Assembly (NCBI GenBank): GCA_964370605.1
Contig: CAYJJX010000018.1
Location: forward strand, 1-54,222
Direction of reading: 5' to 3'
Length of the DNA: 54,222 bases
DNA from: CAYJBH01 sp964370605
Lineage (GTDB): Bacteria > Bacillota > Clostridia > Oscillospirales > Ruminococcaceae
The stretch's first letter is position 1; the number at the start of each line of letters is the position of its first letter. Shown here one piece after another: positions 25,735 through 33,940 of this stretch. Below the pieces are notes generated by a model. That model was not told the origin of the DNA. It did not search any database and worked only from the letters and a program-made list of their open reading frames with translations. The position numbers and the translations under genes were made by a program.

Positions 25735-25791
25735 GTGTTTGACCAAAAACAGTCATAATTCTTAACTTTATTATTTTTTTCGCTTTTCTAT

Positions 25792-25819
25792 TTGATTTTC
25801 TTATCTTTTGTGGTAAAAT
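25792..25819 (+). promoter_or_regulatory. SigA-type promoter of cls
   Basis: TTGATT (25792-25797), 16 nt, TAAAAT (25814-25819), about 30 nt before the chosen cls start. Its presence argues against the longer reading frame that would begin at 25792. Confidence 0.6.
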
Positions 25820-25848
25820 ATAGCATAACTTATATATGTGGCAGATTA

Positions 25849-27399
25849 ATGAAGACAAAAAAATCAAAAACAGTGTTGAATAGACTATCAAATCGTGTCG
25901 TAATCACCGGCGCTTTTATTTTGATGCAATTCATCTGGTTATTCTTGATTTTAGTTGGTGTTGCAAGCATGTCTGATACCGTCAATTTGCTTATTCGTAT
26001 ACTAGGTATTATCACTATTATTTATATAATCGGAACCGATTCCAACTCTTCGGTGAAAATTGCATGGATTTTGCTGATTAGTCTTGCCCCGGCATTTGGC
26101 GCTCCGCTGTATATGTTGTTTGGCAATAAATACCCCGGGCGCTCACTTCACAAACGTCTTGTAAAAACTACCGAACGGCTAAACAATTTTTTGAAATTCG
26201 ATAAAACTTATATCAAAGAGATTGAATCGAATCACCCACATATCGCAGGCAAGTTTCGATATCTTGAAAATTATTGTAGCTACCCCATTTATAAAAACAC
26301 TGGGATTAAATACTTCCCTGTTGGGGATTCTATGTTTGAAGACATGCTCCATGATCTGCGATCGGCCCAAGATCATATTTTTATGGAGTATTTCATCATC
26401 GACGAAGGGATAATGTGGCAATCTATCTTGGATATTCTCATAGAAAAGGCTCAAGATGGAGTCGATGTTCGAATAATCTATGACGATGTGGGATGTGTCA
26501 ACACACTTCCCTCAAATTTTCCTATACGGATGCAAAAGCTTAACATCAAGGTGGTGGCATTCAATAGATTTATACCGTTCATTGCCGCCGTGATGAATCA
26601 CCGCGACCATCGCAAAATTTTGGTTATCGACAGTAAAATAGCATATACCGGCGGTATTAACATTGCCGATGAATATATCAACGAAATCGAACGTTTCGGA
26701 CATTGGAAAGACAACGGAATGCGCCTTTGCGGCGATGCGGCATTTGGTTTTACCTTAATGTTTTTTGAAATGTGGGACACGCTGCAAAAAACAAACGATG
26801 ACATCGATCGGTTTCGCAAAGTTGCCCAACAGTGTGAGGACAGTGACTCGAGTGATTGCTATGTGCAACCGTTTGGTGACACTCCTCTCGACTTTGAAGA
26901 TGTGGCAGAAAGCTTATACATTGACATCATCGGCGGATCATGTAGGTATTTATATATCTATACGCCATACCTCATCATTAATTCCGCCATGTCAAATGCA
27001 CTCAAACGTGCGGCAAAGCGTGGCGTCGATGTACGCATCATAACTCCGGCGATACCGGACAAAAAACTAATCCATCGCATGACACGCTCTAACTACCTTC
27101 CTCTTTTACAGAGTGGTGTTAAGATATACGAGTATACACCCGGTTTTTTACATGCAAAGAGCTATGTAGCGGACGATGAAATCGCTATCGTAGGATCAAT
27201 CAATATGGACTATCGTAGCCTTAACCTTCATTTTGAATGTGGTGTACTTGTTCATAATGTACAATTTACTGCAGATATGAAACAGGACTTCATTCAGACA
27301 CAAAGCCAATCAAGAAAGATCGAGATTGACGACTGCAAAACCTCGGTAATGGGAATGTTATACGATGCTGTAATGAGGGTTATATCACCGTTGTTATGA
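25849..27399 (+). CDS. cls: Cardiolipin synthase (phospholipase D family)
   Basis: 516 residues from ATG 25849. Two or three N-terminal membrane helices are followed by two PLD domains. HKD motif 1 lies in HRDHRKILVIDSKIAYTGG, HKD motif 2 in HAKSYVADDEIAIVGSINMD. It joins two phosphatidylglycerols to give cardiolipin and glycerol at the membrane. The ribosome binding site is weak. The start MKTKKSK is chosen because the longer frame begins inside the -35 of the promoter. It is followed by the lyxose-isomerase-like gene 76 nt downstream. Confidence 0.93.
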   Translation: MKTKKSKTVLNRLSNRVVITGAFILMQFIWLFLILVGVASMSDTVNLLIRILGIITIIYIIGTDSNSSVKIAWILLISLAPAFGAPLYMLFGNKYPGRSLHKRLVKTTERLNNFLKFDKTYIKEIESNHPHIAGKFRYLENYCSYPIYKNTGIKYFPVGDSMFEDMLHDLRSAQDHIFMEYFIIDEGIMWQSILDILIEKAQDGVDVRIIYDDVGCVNTLPSNFPIRMQKLNIKVVAFNRFIPFIAAVMNHRDHRKILVIDSKIAYTGGINIADEYINEIERFGHWKDNGMRLCGDAAFGFTLMFFEMWDTLQKTNDDIDRFRKVAQQCEDSDSSDCYVQPFGDTPLDFEDVAESLYIDIIGGSCRYLYIYTPYLIINSAMSNALKRAAKRGVDVRIITPAIPDKKLIHRMTRSNYLPLLQSGVKIYEYTPGFLHAKSYVADDEIAIVGSINMDYRSLNLHFECGVLVHNVQFTADMKQDFIQTQSQSRKIEIDDCKTSVMGMLYDAVMRVISPLL

Positions 27400-27475
27400 T
27401 ACCTTGGCACGGCGACTGACGCCAAGTCAAGGACATAAATATAATTATGTGTTTTTAGAAAGGATGGATACAAAA

Positions 27476-28156
27476 ATGAAACGCTCACGTATTAACAAGG
27501 CAATAAAAGAGATGGAGGCATTTGCTAAAAAGTATAGCTTTGCGCTCCCACCTTTTTGCGATTTCACACCGCAAGACTGGGAGACATTATCAAGTGAATA
27601 CGACGAGATTCGTGACAATATGCTTGGCTGGGACATCACCGACTACGGCAGTGGTGACTTTGAAGCAATGGGGTTCAGCCTGGTTACTCTTCGTAACGGC
27701 GATATCAACAACAGTGAAAAATACCCAAAATCATACGCTGAAAAACTCATCTTCATCAAAGAAGGTCAATACTCCCCTATGCACTTTCATTGGAACAAGA
27801 TGGAAGACATAATAAACCGCGGCGGCGGCACACTAATCGTCAAGGTCTACAACTCGACCAAGGACGGAGAATTTGACACCACCGACGTTCTTGTCAGCAT
27901 GGATGGACGAAACTTCACCGTCAAGGCTGGTTCCGATGTTTATATCAAGCCTGGCGAGAGCATTACCATCTATCCTTACATGTATCATGATTTCAACGTC
28001 CTTGAAGGCAGTGGAGATATTTTGCTTGGCGAAGTTTCCATGTGCAATGACGACACAAATGATAATAGATTCTACAAAGAACTTGACCGTTTTTCCGAGA
28101 TTGAGGAAGACGAAGCACCCTACCGTCTGCTATGTAACGAATACAAAAAGAAGTAG
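27476..28156 (+). CDS. D-lyxose isomerase-like cupin
   Basis: 226 residues resembling the D-lyxose/D-mannose isomerase family (B. subtilis YdaE type), which interconverts D-lyxose and D-xylulose or related aldose/ketose pairs. The metal site pattern is HFHWNKMEDIINRGGG, followed by a late His in MYHDFNV; these are the expected two His, Glu and third His. GAAAGGA lies about 10 nt before ATG 27476, so earlier in-frame starts are rejected. It is downstream of cls on the same strand, but no sugar transporter or kinase for it is nearby. Substrate is uncertain. Confidence 0.82.
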   Translation: MKRSRINKAIKEMEAFAKKYSFALPPFCDFTPQDWETLSSEYDEIRDNMLGWDITDYGSGDFEAMGFSLVTLRNGDINNSEKYPKSYAEKLIFIKEGQYSPMHFHWNKMEDIINRGGGTLIVKVYNSTKDGEFDTTDVLVSMDGRNFTVKAGSDVYIKPGESITIYPYMYHDFNVLEGSGDILLGEVSMCNDDTNDNRFYKELDRFSEIEEDEAPYRLLCNEYKKK

Positions 28157-28255
28157 CCTCAACTGTTTTTAGGTATCAAAAAAATGCACGACCCTCTGGA
28201 GGAATATGTCTCTTCCCGGAGAACTCCTGTCAAATCGCTTTGCAAAGCAATTTAC

Positions 28256-28298
28256 AAAATGTCAAACCCGCAACACAAGTCATCGGGTTTGACATTTT
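28256..28298. terminator. Terminator after the lyxose isomerase-like gene
   Basis: AAAATGTCAAACCC (28256-28269) pairs perfectly with GGGTTTGACATTTT (28285-28298), ending in T4. A smaller palindrome GCTTTGCAAAGC (28237-28248) precedes it. TTTGACATTTTGA occurs again at 28317-28329, a 13-nt direct repeat of 28288-28300. Confidence 0.82.
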
Positions 28299-28328
28299 GA
28301 GGAATTTGATTATTTATTTGACATTTTG

Positions 28329-28350
28329 AAAAATAGCATTAGCTATTTTT
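28329..28350 (-). terminator. Terminator overlapping the end of hisE
   Basis: AAAAATAGC (28329-28337) pairs with GCTATTTTT (28342-28350) around a 4-nt loop. It spans the last hisE codons and its stop, and ends in five T on the minus strand. The stem is AU-rich, so it may be modest in strength. Confidence 0.6.
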
Positions 28351-28659
28351 ATCGGTCGTCTTCATCTGTTTAAGGTTTCCAAGTTTTTGAGTTCTTTTCT
28401 TCATTTCCGCTTCGATATCTCGGAGCGGAATTTCTTTGTATGCAACTAAAACAAGAGAGTGATACAAAAGGTCGCAAAGCTCGTTTACCAGCTCTTCGTT
28501 GTCTTGGTTTTTTGAGGCTATGATTGCCTCAGAGCATTCTTCTCCCATCTTTTTGAGAATCTTGTCTTCTCCCTGCTCAAAGAGATATGCGGTATAACTA
28601 CCCTCTCCCTTTGTTTCTTTACGCTGTTTTATTATTTCAAAAAGTTCTTCAATAACCAT
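28339..28659 (-). CDS. hisE: Phosphoribosyl-ATP pyrophosphatase
   Basis: 106 residues. It hydrolyses phosphoribosyl-ATP to phosphoribosyl-AMP, the second step of histidine synthesis. Family motifs are SYTAYLFEQGEDKILKKMGEE, EASE-like SEAIIASKN, and NELCDLLYHSLVL with the Mg-binding acidic residues. I choose ATG 28659, with GAAAGGA about 12 nt upstream; a TTG at 28680 is an alternative. It is a separate gene from hisI here, whereas many bacteria fuse the two. Confidence 0.93.
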   Translation of the reverse strand: MVIEELFEIIKQRKETKGEGSYTAYLFEQGEDKILKKMGEECSEAIIASKNQDNEELVNELCDLLYHSLVLVAYKEIPLRDIEAEMKKRTQKLGNLKQMKTTDKNS

Positions 28660-28689
28660 TTGGGTTCCATGTCCTTTCAATATTTAATT

Positions 28690-29016
28690 TTACTGTTCTT
28701 TCGACGAAACGTCTTTAAAAAAACAGCTATATTCACCGGTATGGCAAGCTACACCGTCCTGTTTCACCGTCACAAGAAGAGTGTCATCGTCGCAATCAGC
28801 TTTGATTGACACAACCTTTTGCATGTTTCCGGAAGTTGCACCCTTGTTCCAAAGCTCATTACGTGAACGACTGAAAAACCAGGTGTACCCGCTCTCAAGA
28901 GTCTTTTGCAGTGACTCCTCGTTCATGTAGGCAAGCATCAAAACCGCTTTTGTGTCCTCGGCTTGAACGATGGTGGGGATCAGCTCCCCTTTTTTAAACA
29001 AAGATTTTATATCCAT
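28690..29016 (-). CDS. hisI: Phosphoribosyl-AMP cyclohydrolase
   Basis: 108-residue zinc enzyme that opens the adenine ring of PR-AMP. The signature WFFSRSRNELWNKGATSGN and the metal-binding CDDDT and CHTGEYSCFF motifs are present. It lies between hisA and hisE in the his operon with 5- and 9-nt gaps (the latter to the TTG of hisE), so the genes are certainly cotranscribed. Confidence 0.96.
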   Translation of the reverse strand: MDIKSLFKKGELIPTIVQAEDTKAVLMLAYMNEESLQKTLESGYTWFFSRSRNELWNKGATSGNMQKVVSIKADCDDDTLLVTVKQDGVACHTGEYSCFFKDVSSKEQ

Positions 29017-29021
29017 TACTC

Positions 29022-29738
29022 TTACGCTTTCTCCGCTATGGCTACCGCTTCGGCGAGTTCAATATTTCCATGATAAAGTGATTTGCCGCATACAGCACCA
29101 TCTACACCGATACTTTTCAGTATCTTCAGATCTTCGATAGTATGTATTCCGCCACTAGCTATAAGTGTGCAGTTTACCGCCGCACGAAGCTCTTTTGTTT
29201 GCTCAATGTTCGGACCGCTCAGCGTTCCGTCTTTTGCTATATCAGTGAATATAAGTGTTTTAACACCGACTTGCTCACATTGTTTCGCAAATTCAATATA
29301 CCCTGTCATAGAGCGATCCAACCAGCCATCTGTCGCAACAAAGCCATCTTTTGCATCGATACCTACCGCAACCTTGTCACCAAAGTTTACCGTCATGCTT
29401 TTCAAAAACATCGGATCTTTCAGTGCCGCGGTACCAACGATAACACGATCTATTCCCGCTTCAAGATAATGTTTTGCGCTGTGTACGCTGCGAATACCGC
29501 CGCCAACCTGAGTAAATCCGTTAAACGACTTTGCCGCCTCACAGATCAAATCAAAGTTCTCGGGTGAACCTATTTTGGCGCCGTCCAGATCAACCATATG
29601 CAGTTGGTTGCATTGCTTTTTGAATTGCATTGCAATCTCGACAACATCGGTACCGACCTGTTCAACAGCGTTAAAATCGCCCTTATATAGTCGAACCGGA
29701 AGCCCATTTTTAATATCGATAGCCGGAAAAATTAACAT
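29022..29738 (-). CDS. hisA: ProFAR isomerase HisA
   Basis: 238-residue TIM barrel that isomerises ProFAR to PRFAR. Catalytic Asp8 lies in FPAIDIKNG, and a second Asp lies in FTDIAKDGTLSGPN; phosphate sites are QVGGGIRS and ASGGI. Its start shares a base with the hisB stop (TAATG). The usual downstream gene hisF, and hisH which supplies ammonia to it, are not next to it. Confidence 0.96.
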   Translation of the reverse strand: MLIFPAIDIKNGLPVRLYKGDFNAVEQVGTDVVEIAMQFKKQCNQLHMVDLDGAKIGSPENFDLICEAAKSFNGFTQVGGGIRSVHSAKHYLEAGIDRVIVGTAALKDPMFLKSMTVNFGDKVAVGIDAKDGFVATDGWLDRSMTGYIEFAKQCEQVGVKTLIFTDIAKDGTLSGPNIEQTKELRAAVNCTLIASGGIHTIEDLKILKSIGVDGAVCGKSLYHGNIELAEAVAIAEKA

Positions 29739-30319
29739 TACAGTGTCCCTTTCGTTGAACGTATCTCATCCCCTGTTATACAAGCGGCAAAGCCGATAGC
29801 CCTGCCGAATGATTTGAACATTGCTTCAAGCATATGATGCGGATTAGTGCCATACTCCATCCTAAGATGGAGCGTCATCCCTGAGTTCGAGGCAAATGCA
29901 TGGAAAAATTCTTCAGCAAGCAATATGTCGAAGTTCAGCATACTCATACCGCGTAGCATATCGGCATTATAGACAAGGAACGGTCGACCGCTAATATCGA
30001 CACAGCAAAAGGCAAGTGCCTCGTCCATCGGAGAAAAGGCATCTCCAAATCGATTGATTCCCTTTCTGTCACCGAGCGCCTCCTTGAAGGCCTGACCCAG
30101 TACAATACCAACGTCTTCTACGGTGTGGTGCATGTCCACTTCAAGATCGCCTTTGGCTTTAATCGACAGTGAAAAACCGCCGTGAAAAGCCATTGAGTTT
30201 AGCATATGGTCAAAAAAACCAATGCCGGTATCAATCGAAACTTCGCCCGAAACGTCAGGCTTCAGTGTTAATTCTATGTCGGTTTCTTTGGTAGCGCGTT
30301 TGATTGTTGCCTCTCTCAT
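29738..30319 (-). CDS. hisB: Imidazoleglycerol-phosphate dehydratase
   Basis: 193-residue monofunctional IGPD with manganese-binding His motifs DHMLNSMAFHG and MHHTVEDVGI and a later HHMLEAMFKSFGR. It lacks the phosphatase domain of enterobacterial HisB. It follows hisD by 15 nt and overlaps the hisA start. Confidence 0.97.
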   Translation of the reverse strand: MREATIKRATKETDIELTLKPDVSGEVSIDTGIGFFDHMLNSMAFHGGFSLSIKAKGDLEVDMHHTVEDVGIVLGQAFKEALGDRKGINRFGDAFSPMDEALAFCCVDISGRPFLVYNADMLRGMSMLNFDILLAEEFFHAFASNSGMTLHLRMEYGTNPHHMLEAMFKSFGRAIGFAACITGDEIRSTKGTL

Positions 30320-30334
30320 ACAGCTTTATTCCTT

Positions 30335-31633
30335 TCATTCCCTTATCATCAGACTTGCATAATGTGCCGTCAATCCTTCGACCGATGCAATCTCGCCTGC
30401 ACTTCCGCGAAGCTGCATGAATTCTTTTTTTGTCATATGTATGTAAGATGATTTTTTGAGATAGCTATCCACCGAGAGTGGTGAGAAGAATCGAGCACTG
30501 CCCGATGTCGGAAGCACATGGTTCGGTCCTGCTATGTAATCACCGATCGGCTCGGGCGAATATTCACCAAGGAAGATTGAGCCGGCATTTTTGACACCAT
30601 CCAAAAGTTTATCCGGTCTTTCGGTCAAAATTTCAAGATGTTCCGGCGCGAACTCGTTTGATACGTCGAGTGCCTGTTGCACCGAACGATATACAAATGC
30701 AAACCCAAAGTTTTCTATCGATTCTTTTGCAATTTCACTCCGGGTGAGCTGCTTTAGTTGTTTTTCAATTTCCTTATCAACTTTTTTAGCAAATGAAATT
30801 GACGGACAAAGAAGAACCGACGAAGCAAGGGAATCGTGTTCTGCTTGAGACAACATATCGGCGGCTATATATGCAGGATTTGCCTTTTCATCGGCGATGA
30901 TCAGAACTTCGCTCGGACCTGCAATCATGTCGATGTCTACGTCACCGAAAACCATCTGTTTTGCGGTTGCTACATATATATTTCCCGGCCCGCATATCTT
31001 ATCCACTTTTTTGATCGATTCGGTGCCGTATGCAAGAGCCGAAACAGCCTGCGCACCTCCGACGGTGTATACAGCGGTTGCGCCTGCAATATGTGCGGCG
31101 GCAAGTATTGCATTTTTTGTTGCCGAATTTTCGCCATAAACCATTGCAGGTGGAACGACCATGCAGATGTCTTTTACTCCGGCAATTGCTGCCGGTATAG
31201 CGTTCATGAGTACTGATGACGGGTATGCAGCAGTGCCGCCCGGAACATATATCCCGACTCTTTCAAGCGGCATAATTCGTTGCCCGAACGTGCTGCCCAA
31301 CTTCGATTCATAGGAAAAACCTTCACGGAGTTGTCGGCGATGGTATTGTTCAATACGTTCTGCCGCAAGTTTCAACGCATCATAGAGTGCCGAGTTTGTC
31401 AGCTTTAGTTTCTTTGACGCAAGAGCCGCCTCCTCCATCGGGATCTCAAAATTTTTGAGTTTTAGACCGTCGAATCGTTCGGTGTATTCGCGCAGTTTTT
31501 CATCTCCACCGACTCGAACCGATTTCACAATGTCATATACCGAGTCCTTTATATCCTGAGGCACCTCGCGTGTACGGGATATTGCGGCTTTCAGCAGATT
31601 ATCCGAGTCTTTAGCCTCTATAATCTTTAACAT
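30335..31633 (-). CDS. hisD: Histidinol dehydrogenase
   Basis: 432-residue zinc enzyme that oxidises histidinol to histidine in two NAD-dependent steps. Motifs YVPGGTAAYPSSVLM, KICGPGNIYVATAK, DMIAGPSEVLIIAD and EHLEI with the catalytic Glu/His are in order. It lies 27 nt after hisZG. The gene that normally follows, hisC, is missing and hisB comes next. Confidence 0.97.
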   Translation of the reverse strand: MLKIIEAKDSDNLLKAAISRTREVPQDIKDSVYDIVKSVRVGGDEKLREYTERFDGLKLKNFEIPMEEAALASKKLKLTNSALYDALKLAAERIEQYHRRQLREGFSYESKLGSTFGQRIMPLERVGIYVPGGTAAYPSSVLMNAIPAAIAGVKDICMVVPPAMVYGENSATKNAILAAAHIAGATAVYTVGGAQAVSALAYGTESIKKVDKICGPGNIYVATAKQMVFGDVDIDMIAGPSEVLIIADEKANPAYIAADMLSQAEHDSLASSVLLCPSISFAKKVDKEIEKQLKQLTRSEIAKESIENFGFAFVYRSVQQALDVSNEFAPEHLEILTERPDKLLDGVKNAGSIFLGEYSPEPIGDYIAGPNHVLPTSGSARFFSPLSVDSYLKKSSYIHMTKKEFMQLRGSAGEIASVEGLTAHYASLMIRE

Positions 31634-31660
31634 TTTGTCGTTTCCTTTCCTTTATGATTA

Positions 31661-33286
31661 TTATAAATTTTGTGCGAGCTTGGAGATGAGATCTTCTATT
31701 TCATCTTTTCTCAACTTCATCGAGGCGATGTTTGCGATTATTCTCGCCGAAATGTTGCTTATATCCTCTACAACTTCAAGACCGTTTGCACGAAGTGTCT
31801 CCCCTGTCTCGACTATGTCAACTATGGCGTCGGCAAGACCAAGAAGTGGTGCAAGTTCGACCGAACCATCGATTTTAATTATTTCGACGTTCATTCCTTT
31901 GCCCTCAAAAAATTCCTTTGCAACACCTGGATATTTTGTGGCAATGGTGAGTGCCCCGTTAGTATTTTCATAGCAAAAGCCGGTGGGTGCCGCCACTGCA
32001 AAGCGACAACGCCCGAATCCGGTGTCAAGCAGTTCATAAAAACTACCGCCCTGTTCCTTGATAGTATCTTTGCCAACCAGACCAATATCACAGACACCGT
32101 GCGTGACGTAGGTTATAACATCGGCGGCCTTTGCAAGCACCAATTCATACTTTCCATCTTCGACCGGTATGATCAATCTCCTTGTCTCGGTTGCAAGTTC
32201 TGATAGGTCAAGACCTGCCGTCTCCATCAGCTTGCAAATACTCTTCTGCAATCTACCTTTGGTCAGCGCGATACGTAGCGGACGCTGCTGGCCTTTTGAC
32301 ATTCCCTGTTCGAGATCGAGTATTGCGTCGATATTCACTACAAAACCAATGGCATCTCGTGGCTCACCGAATTCACCGTATAATCGATCATATCTACCAC
32401 CCAAAAGTAGCGCCTCACCGGAACCGGAACTATAACCGGAAAAAACAATTCCTGTATAATAACCAAAATGATGTACAAGACCGAAGTCAAAGCTGATTCG
32501 ATTTTCATAACCGAGCTCGCAAAGCCGATTATAGAGAGACTCAAGACGATCAAGAATGGGCTGCGCTTTATCTACGCTATTAAAAAGAGCCTTTGCCCTC
32601 TCAAGTGCATCTCTGTTGCCGAAAAGGCTCGGCATGGTTAATAGCATATTGCATATCTCGCCATGATCTTCTTGATGTTCTGATAATAATTCCTGAAGAG
32701 CAGCGACGTTCTTGGTTTCCATATATCTGTGAAGTCTATCGTGTTCACTGCGTTCGGTCGGAAGTAGCTCTGCAATAATATGGAAAAGTTCAGCAAAACC
32801 GAGTTCTATTTTGTAATCTTTCAATCCTGAAGTTTCAAGAGCTTGTATCGCGAGTTGCAACATCTCAAGATCATCAAAAAAAGAATCGACACCACCTATG
32901 AGTTCTACACCGCTCTGATTAACCTCATGGCGTTTTCCACCGTGGGTCGCCTGTCTTTTATATACCGCTTGATTGTACGAAATTTTAAGCGGAAAAGAAG
33001 AGTTTTTGAAACAGCTCGCAACCATTCGAGCGATTGGAGAACTGCTGTCGGAGCGCAGTGCCATGAGTCGTCCCGAATCGTCGGCAAAACGATACGCCGC
33101 ACTGTCCGAGTAGTCACCGCTCGTATTAAAAACATCGACATACTCAAATGTCGGTGTTGCAACGGTGCGATATCCCTGTGCTGTAAACTGAGTAATCAAA
33201 GCCGTTTCCAGCTTATTTTTTCTTATATAACGTTCAAAAAGTGTGTCTGCCGTACCCTGTGGTAATCCAATTTTTTTACTGCTCAT
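31661..33286 (-). CDS. HisZ-HisG fusion: ATP phosphoribosyltransferase, regulatory and catalytic parts in one chain
   Basis: 541 residues. Residues 1 to about 325 are a HisZ domain (class II aaRS-like), with ALRSDSSSPIARM, YKRQATHGGKRHEVNQ, FDFGLVHHFGYYTGIVF and LLGGRYDRL. A short linker (about 325-336) leads to short-form HisG (337-541) with RIALTKGRLQKS, DIGLVGKDTI and the PRPP loop ADAIVDIVETGETLRANGL. It catalyses step one of histidine synthesis. Short HisG normally needs separate HisZ subunits; here they are joined, which fixes 1:1 stoichiometry. First gene of the his operon. The GAGGG is only two bases from ATG 33286. Confidence 0.93.
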   Translation of the reverse strand: MSSKKIGLPQGTADTLFERYIRKNKLETALITQFTAQGYRTVATPTFEYVDVFNTSGDYSDSAAYRFADDSGRLMALRSDSSSPIARMVASCFKNSSFPLKISYNQAVYKRQATHGGKRHEVNQSGVELIGGVDSFFDDLEMLQLAIQALETSGLKDYKIELGFAELFHIIAELLPTERSEHDRLHRYMETKNVAALQELLSEHQEDHGEICNMLLTMPSLFGNRDALERAKALFNSVDKAQPILDRLESLYNRLCELGYENRISFDFGLVHHFGYYTGIVFSGYSSGSGEALLLGGRYDRLYGEFGEPRDAIGFVVNIDAILDLEQGMSKGQQRPLRIALTKGRLQKSICKLMETAGLDLSELATETRRLIIPVEDGKYELVLAKAADVITYVTHGVCDIGLVGKDTIKEQGGSFYELLDTGFGRCRFAVAAPTGFCYENTNGALTIATKYPGVAKEFFEGKGMNVEIIKIDGSVELAPLLGLADAIVDIVETGETLRANGLEVVEDISNISARIIANIASMKLRKDEIEDLISKLAQNL

Positions 33287-33317
33287 AACCCTCTACCATG
33301 CTAATATATTTTTTTGT

Positions 33318-33346
33318 ATTATCTCATATACATTAGATAAAGTCAA
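33318..33346 (-). promoter_or_regulatory. SigA-type promoter of the his operon
   Basis: On the minus strand TTGACT (33346-33341), 17 nt, then GATAAT (33323-33318), about 30 nt before hisZG. The leader is too short for a T-box, so histidine control, if any, is not visible here. Confidence 0.75.
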
Positions 33347-33368
33347 TAAAACAAATATGATAAATGTA

Positions 33369-33397
33369 TTGACCGATTGAGATAAAATGAATATACT
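33369..33397 (+). promoter_or_regulatory. SigA-type promoter of the flavin reductase-like gene
   Basis: TTGACC (33369-33374), 17 nt, TATACT (33392-33397), about 42 nt before the ATG. It is divergent from the his promoter. Confidence 0.78.
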
Positions 33398-33439
33398 TAT
33401 TATGCATACATCTTATACACCCATCGAAAGGAATCAAAT

Positions 33440-33940
33440 ATGTCGCTTCATGAAATATCTCCAAAAGAGTTAAACCTCAACCCGTTTGTAAAACTAAATA
33501 ACGAATGGGCTTTGCTCAGTGCCGGAAACAAGGAAAAAAACAACACAATGACCGTCTCTTGGGGCGGACTTGGAGTACTCTGGAATAAAAATGTCGTAAC
33601 GGCATATGTTCGCCCACAGCGTTATACTTATGAATTTTGTGAAAATGAAGAAACTTTTTCTTTGTCTTTTCCGGGACTTGATTCAAAGGATGACCTAAAA
33701 ATCCTCGGTACACTTTCGGGACGCGATGAAAATAAACTGAAAAAAACTTCTCTGTCGATGGACTTTTGTGACGCTGTTCCTTATATCAAGGATTCCGAAC
33801 TGGTGTTTATCTGCAAAAAGTTATATCACAGCGACATTGATCCGACAAACTTTTATGATGAGACGATAGATCAAAACTACCCTCAAAAAGACTATCACCG
33901 TATGTATATCGGTGAGATAGTTAAGATTTTGGCTCGCTGA
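33440..33940 (+). CDS. Flavin reductase-like domain protein (flavoredoxin type)
   Basis: 166 residues with an FMN-binding split-barrel fold. NNTMTVSWGGLGVLWNK and YVRPQRYTYEF are typical of the flavin reductase-like/flavoredoxin group, which binds FMN and takes part in electron transfer or flavin reduction. The partner is unknown. Good promoter and GAAAGGAA before ATG. Its last 20 bases overlap the convergent galK 3' end. Confidence 0.85.
   Translation: MSLHEISPKELNLNPFVKLNNEWALLSAGNKEKNNTMTVSWGGLGVLWNKNVVTAYVRPQRYTYEFCENEETFSLSFPGLDSKDDLKILGTLSGRDENKLKKTSLSMDFCDAVPYIKDSELVFICKKLYHSDIDPTNFYDETIDQNYPQKDYHRMYIGEIVKILAR

Noticed and set aside
25792..25848. Earlier TTG start for cardiolipin synthase
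   Set aside because: The extra codons cover a promoter (TTGATT-16-TAAAAT), and the TTG itself is the -35 element.
28288..28329. 13-nt direct repeat TTTGACATTTTGA as a mobile element trace
   Set aside because: Only two short copies, one of them part of a terminator stem. Local duplication of terminator sequence is enough to explain it.
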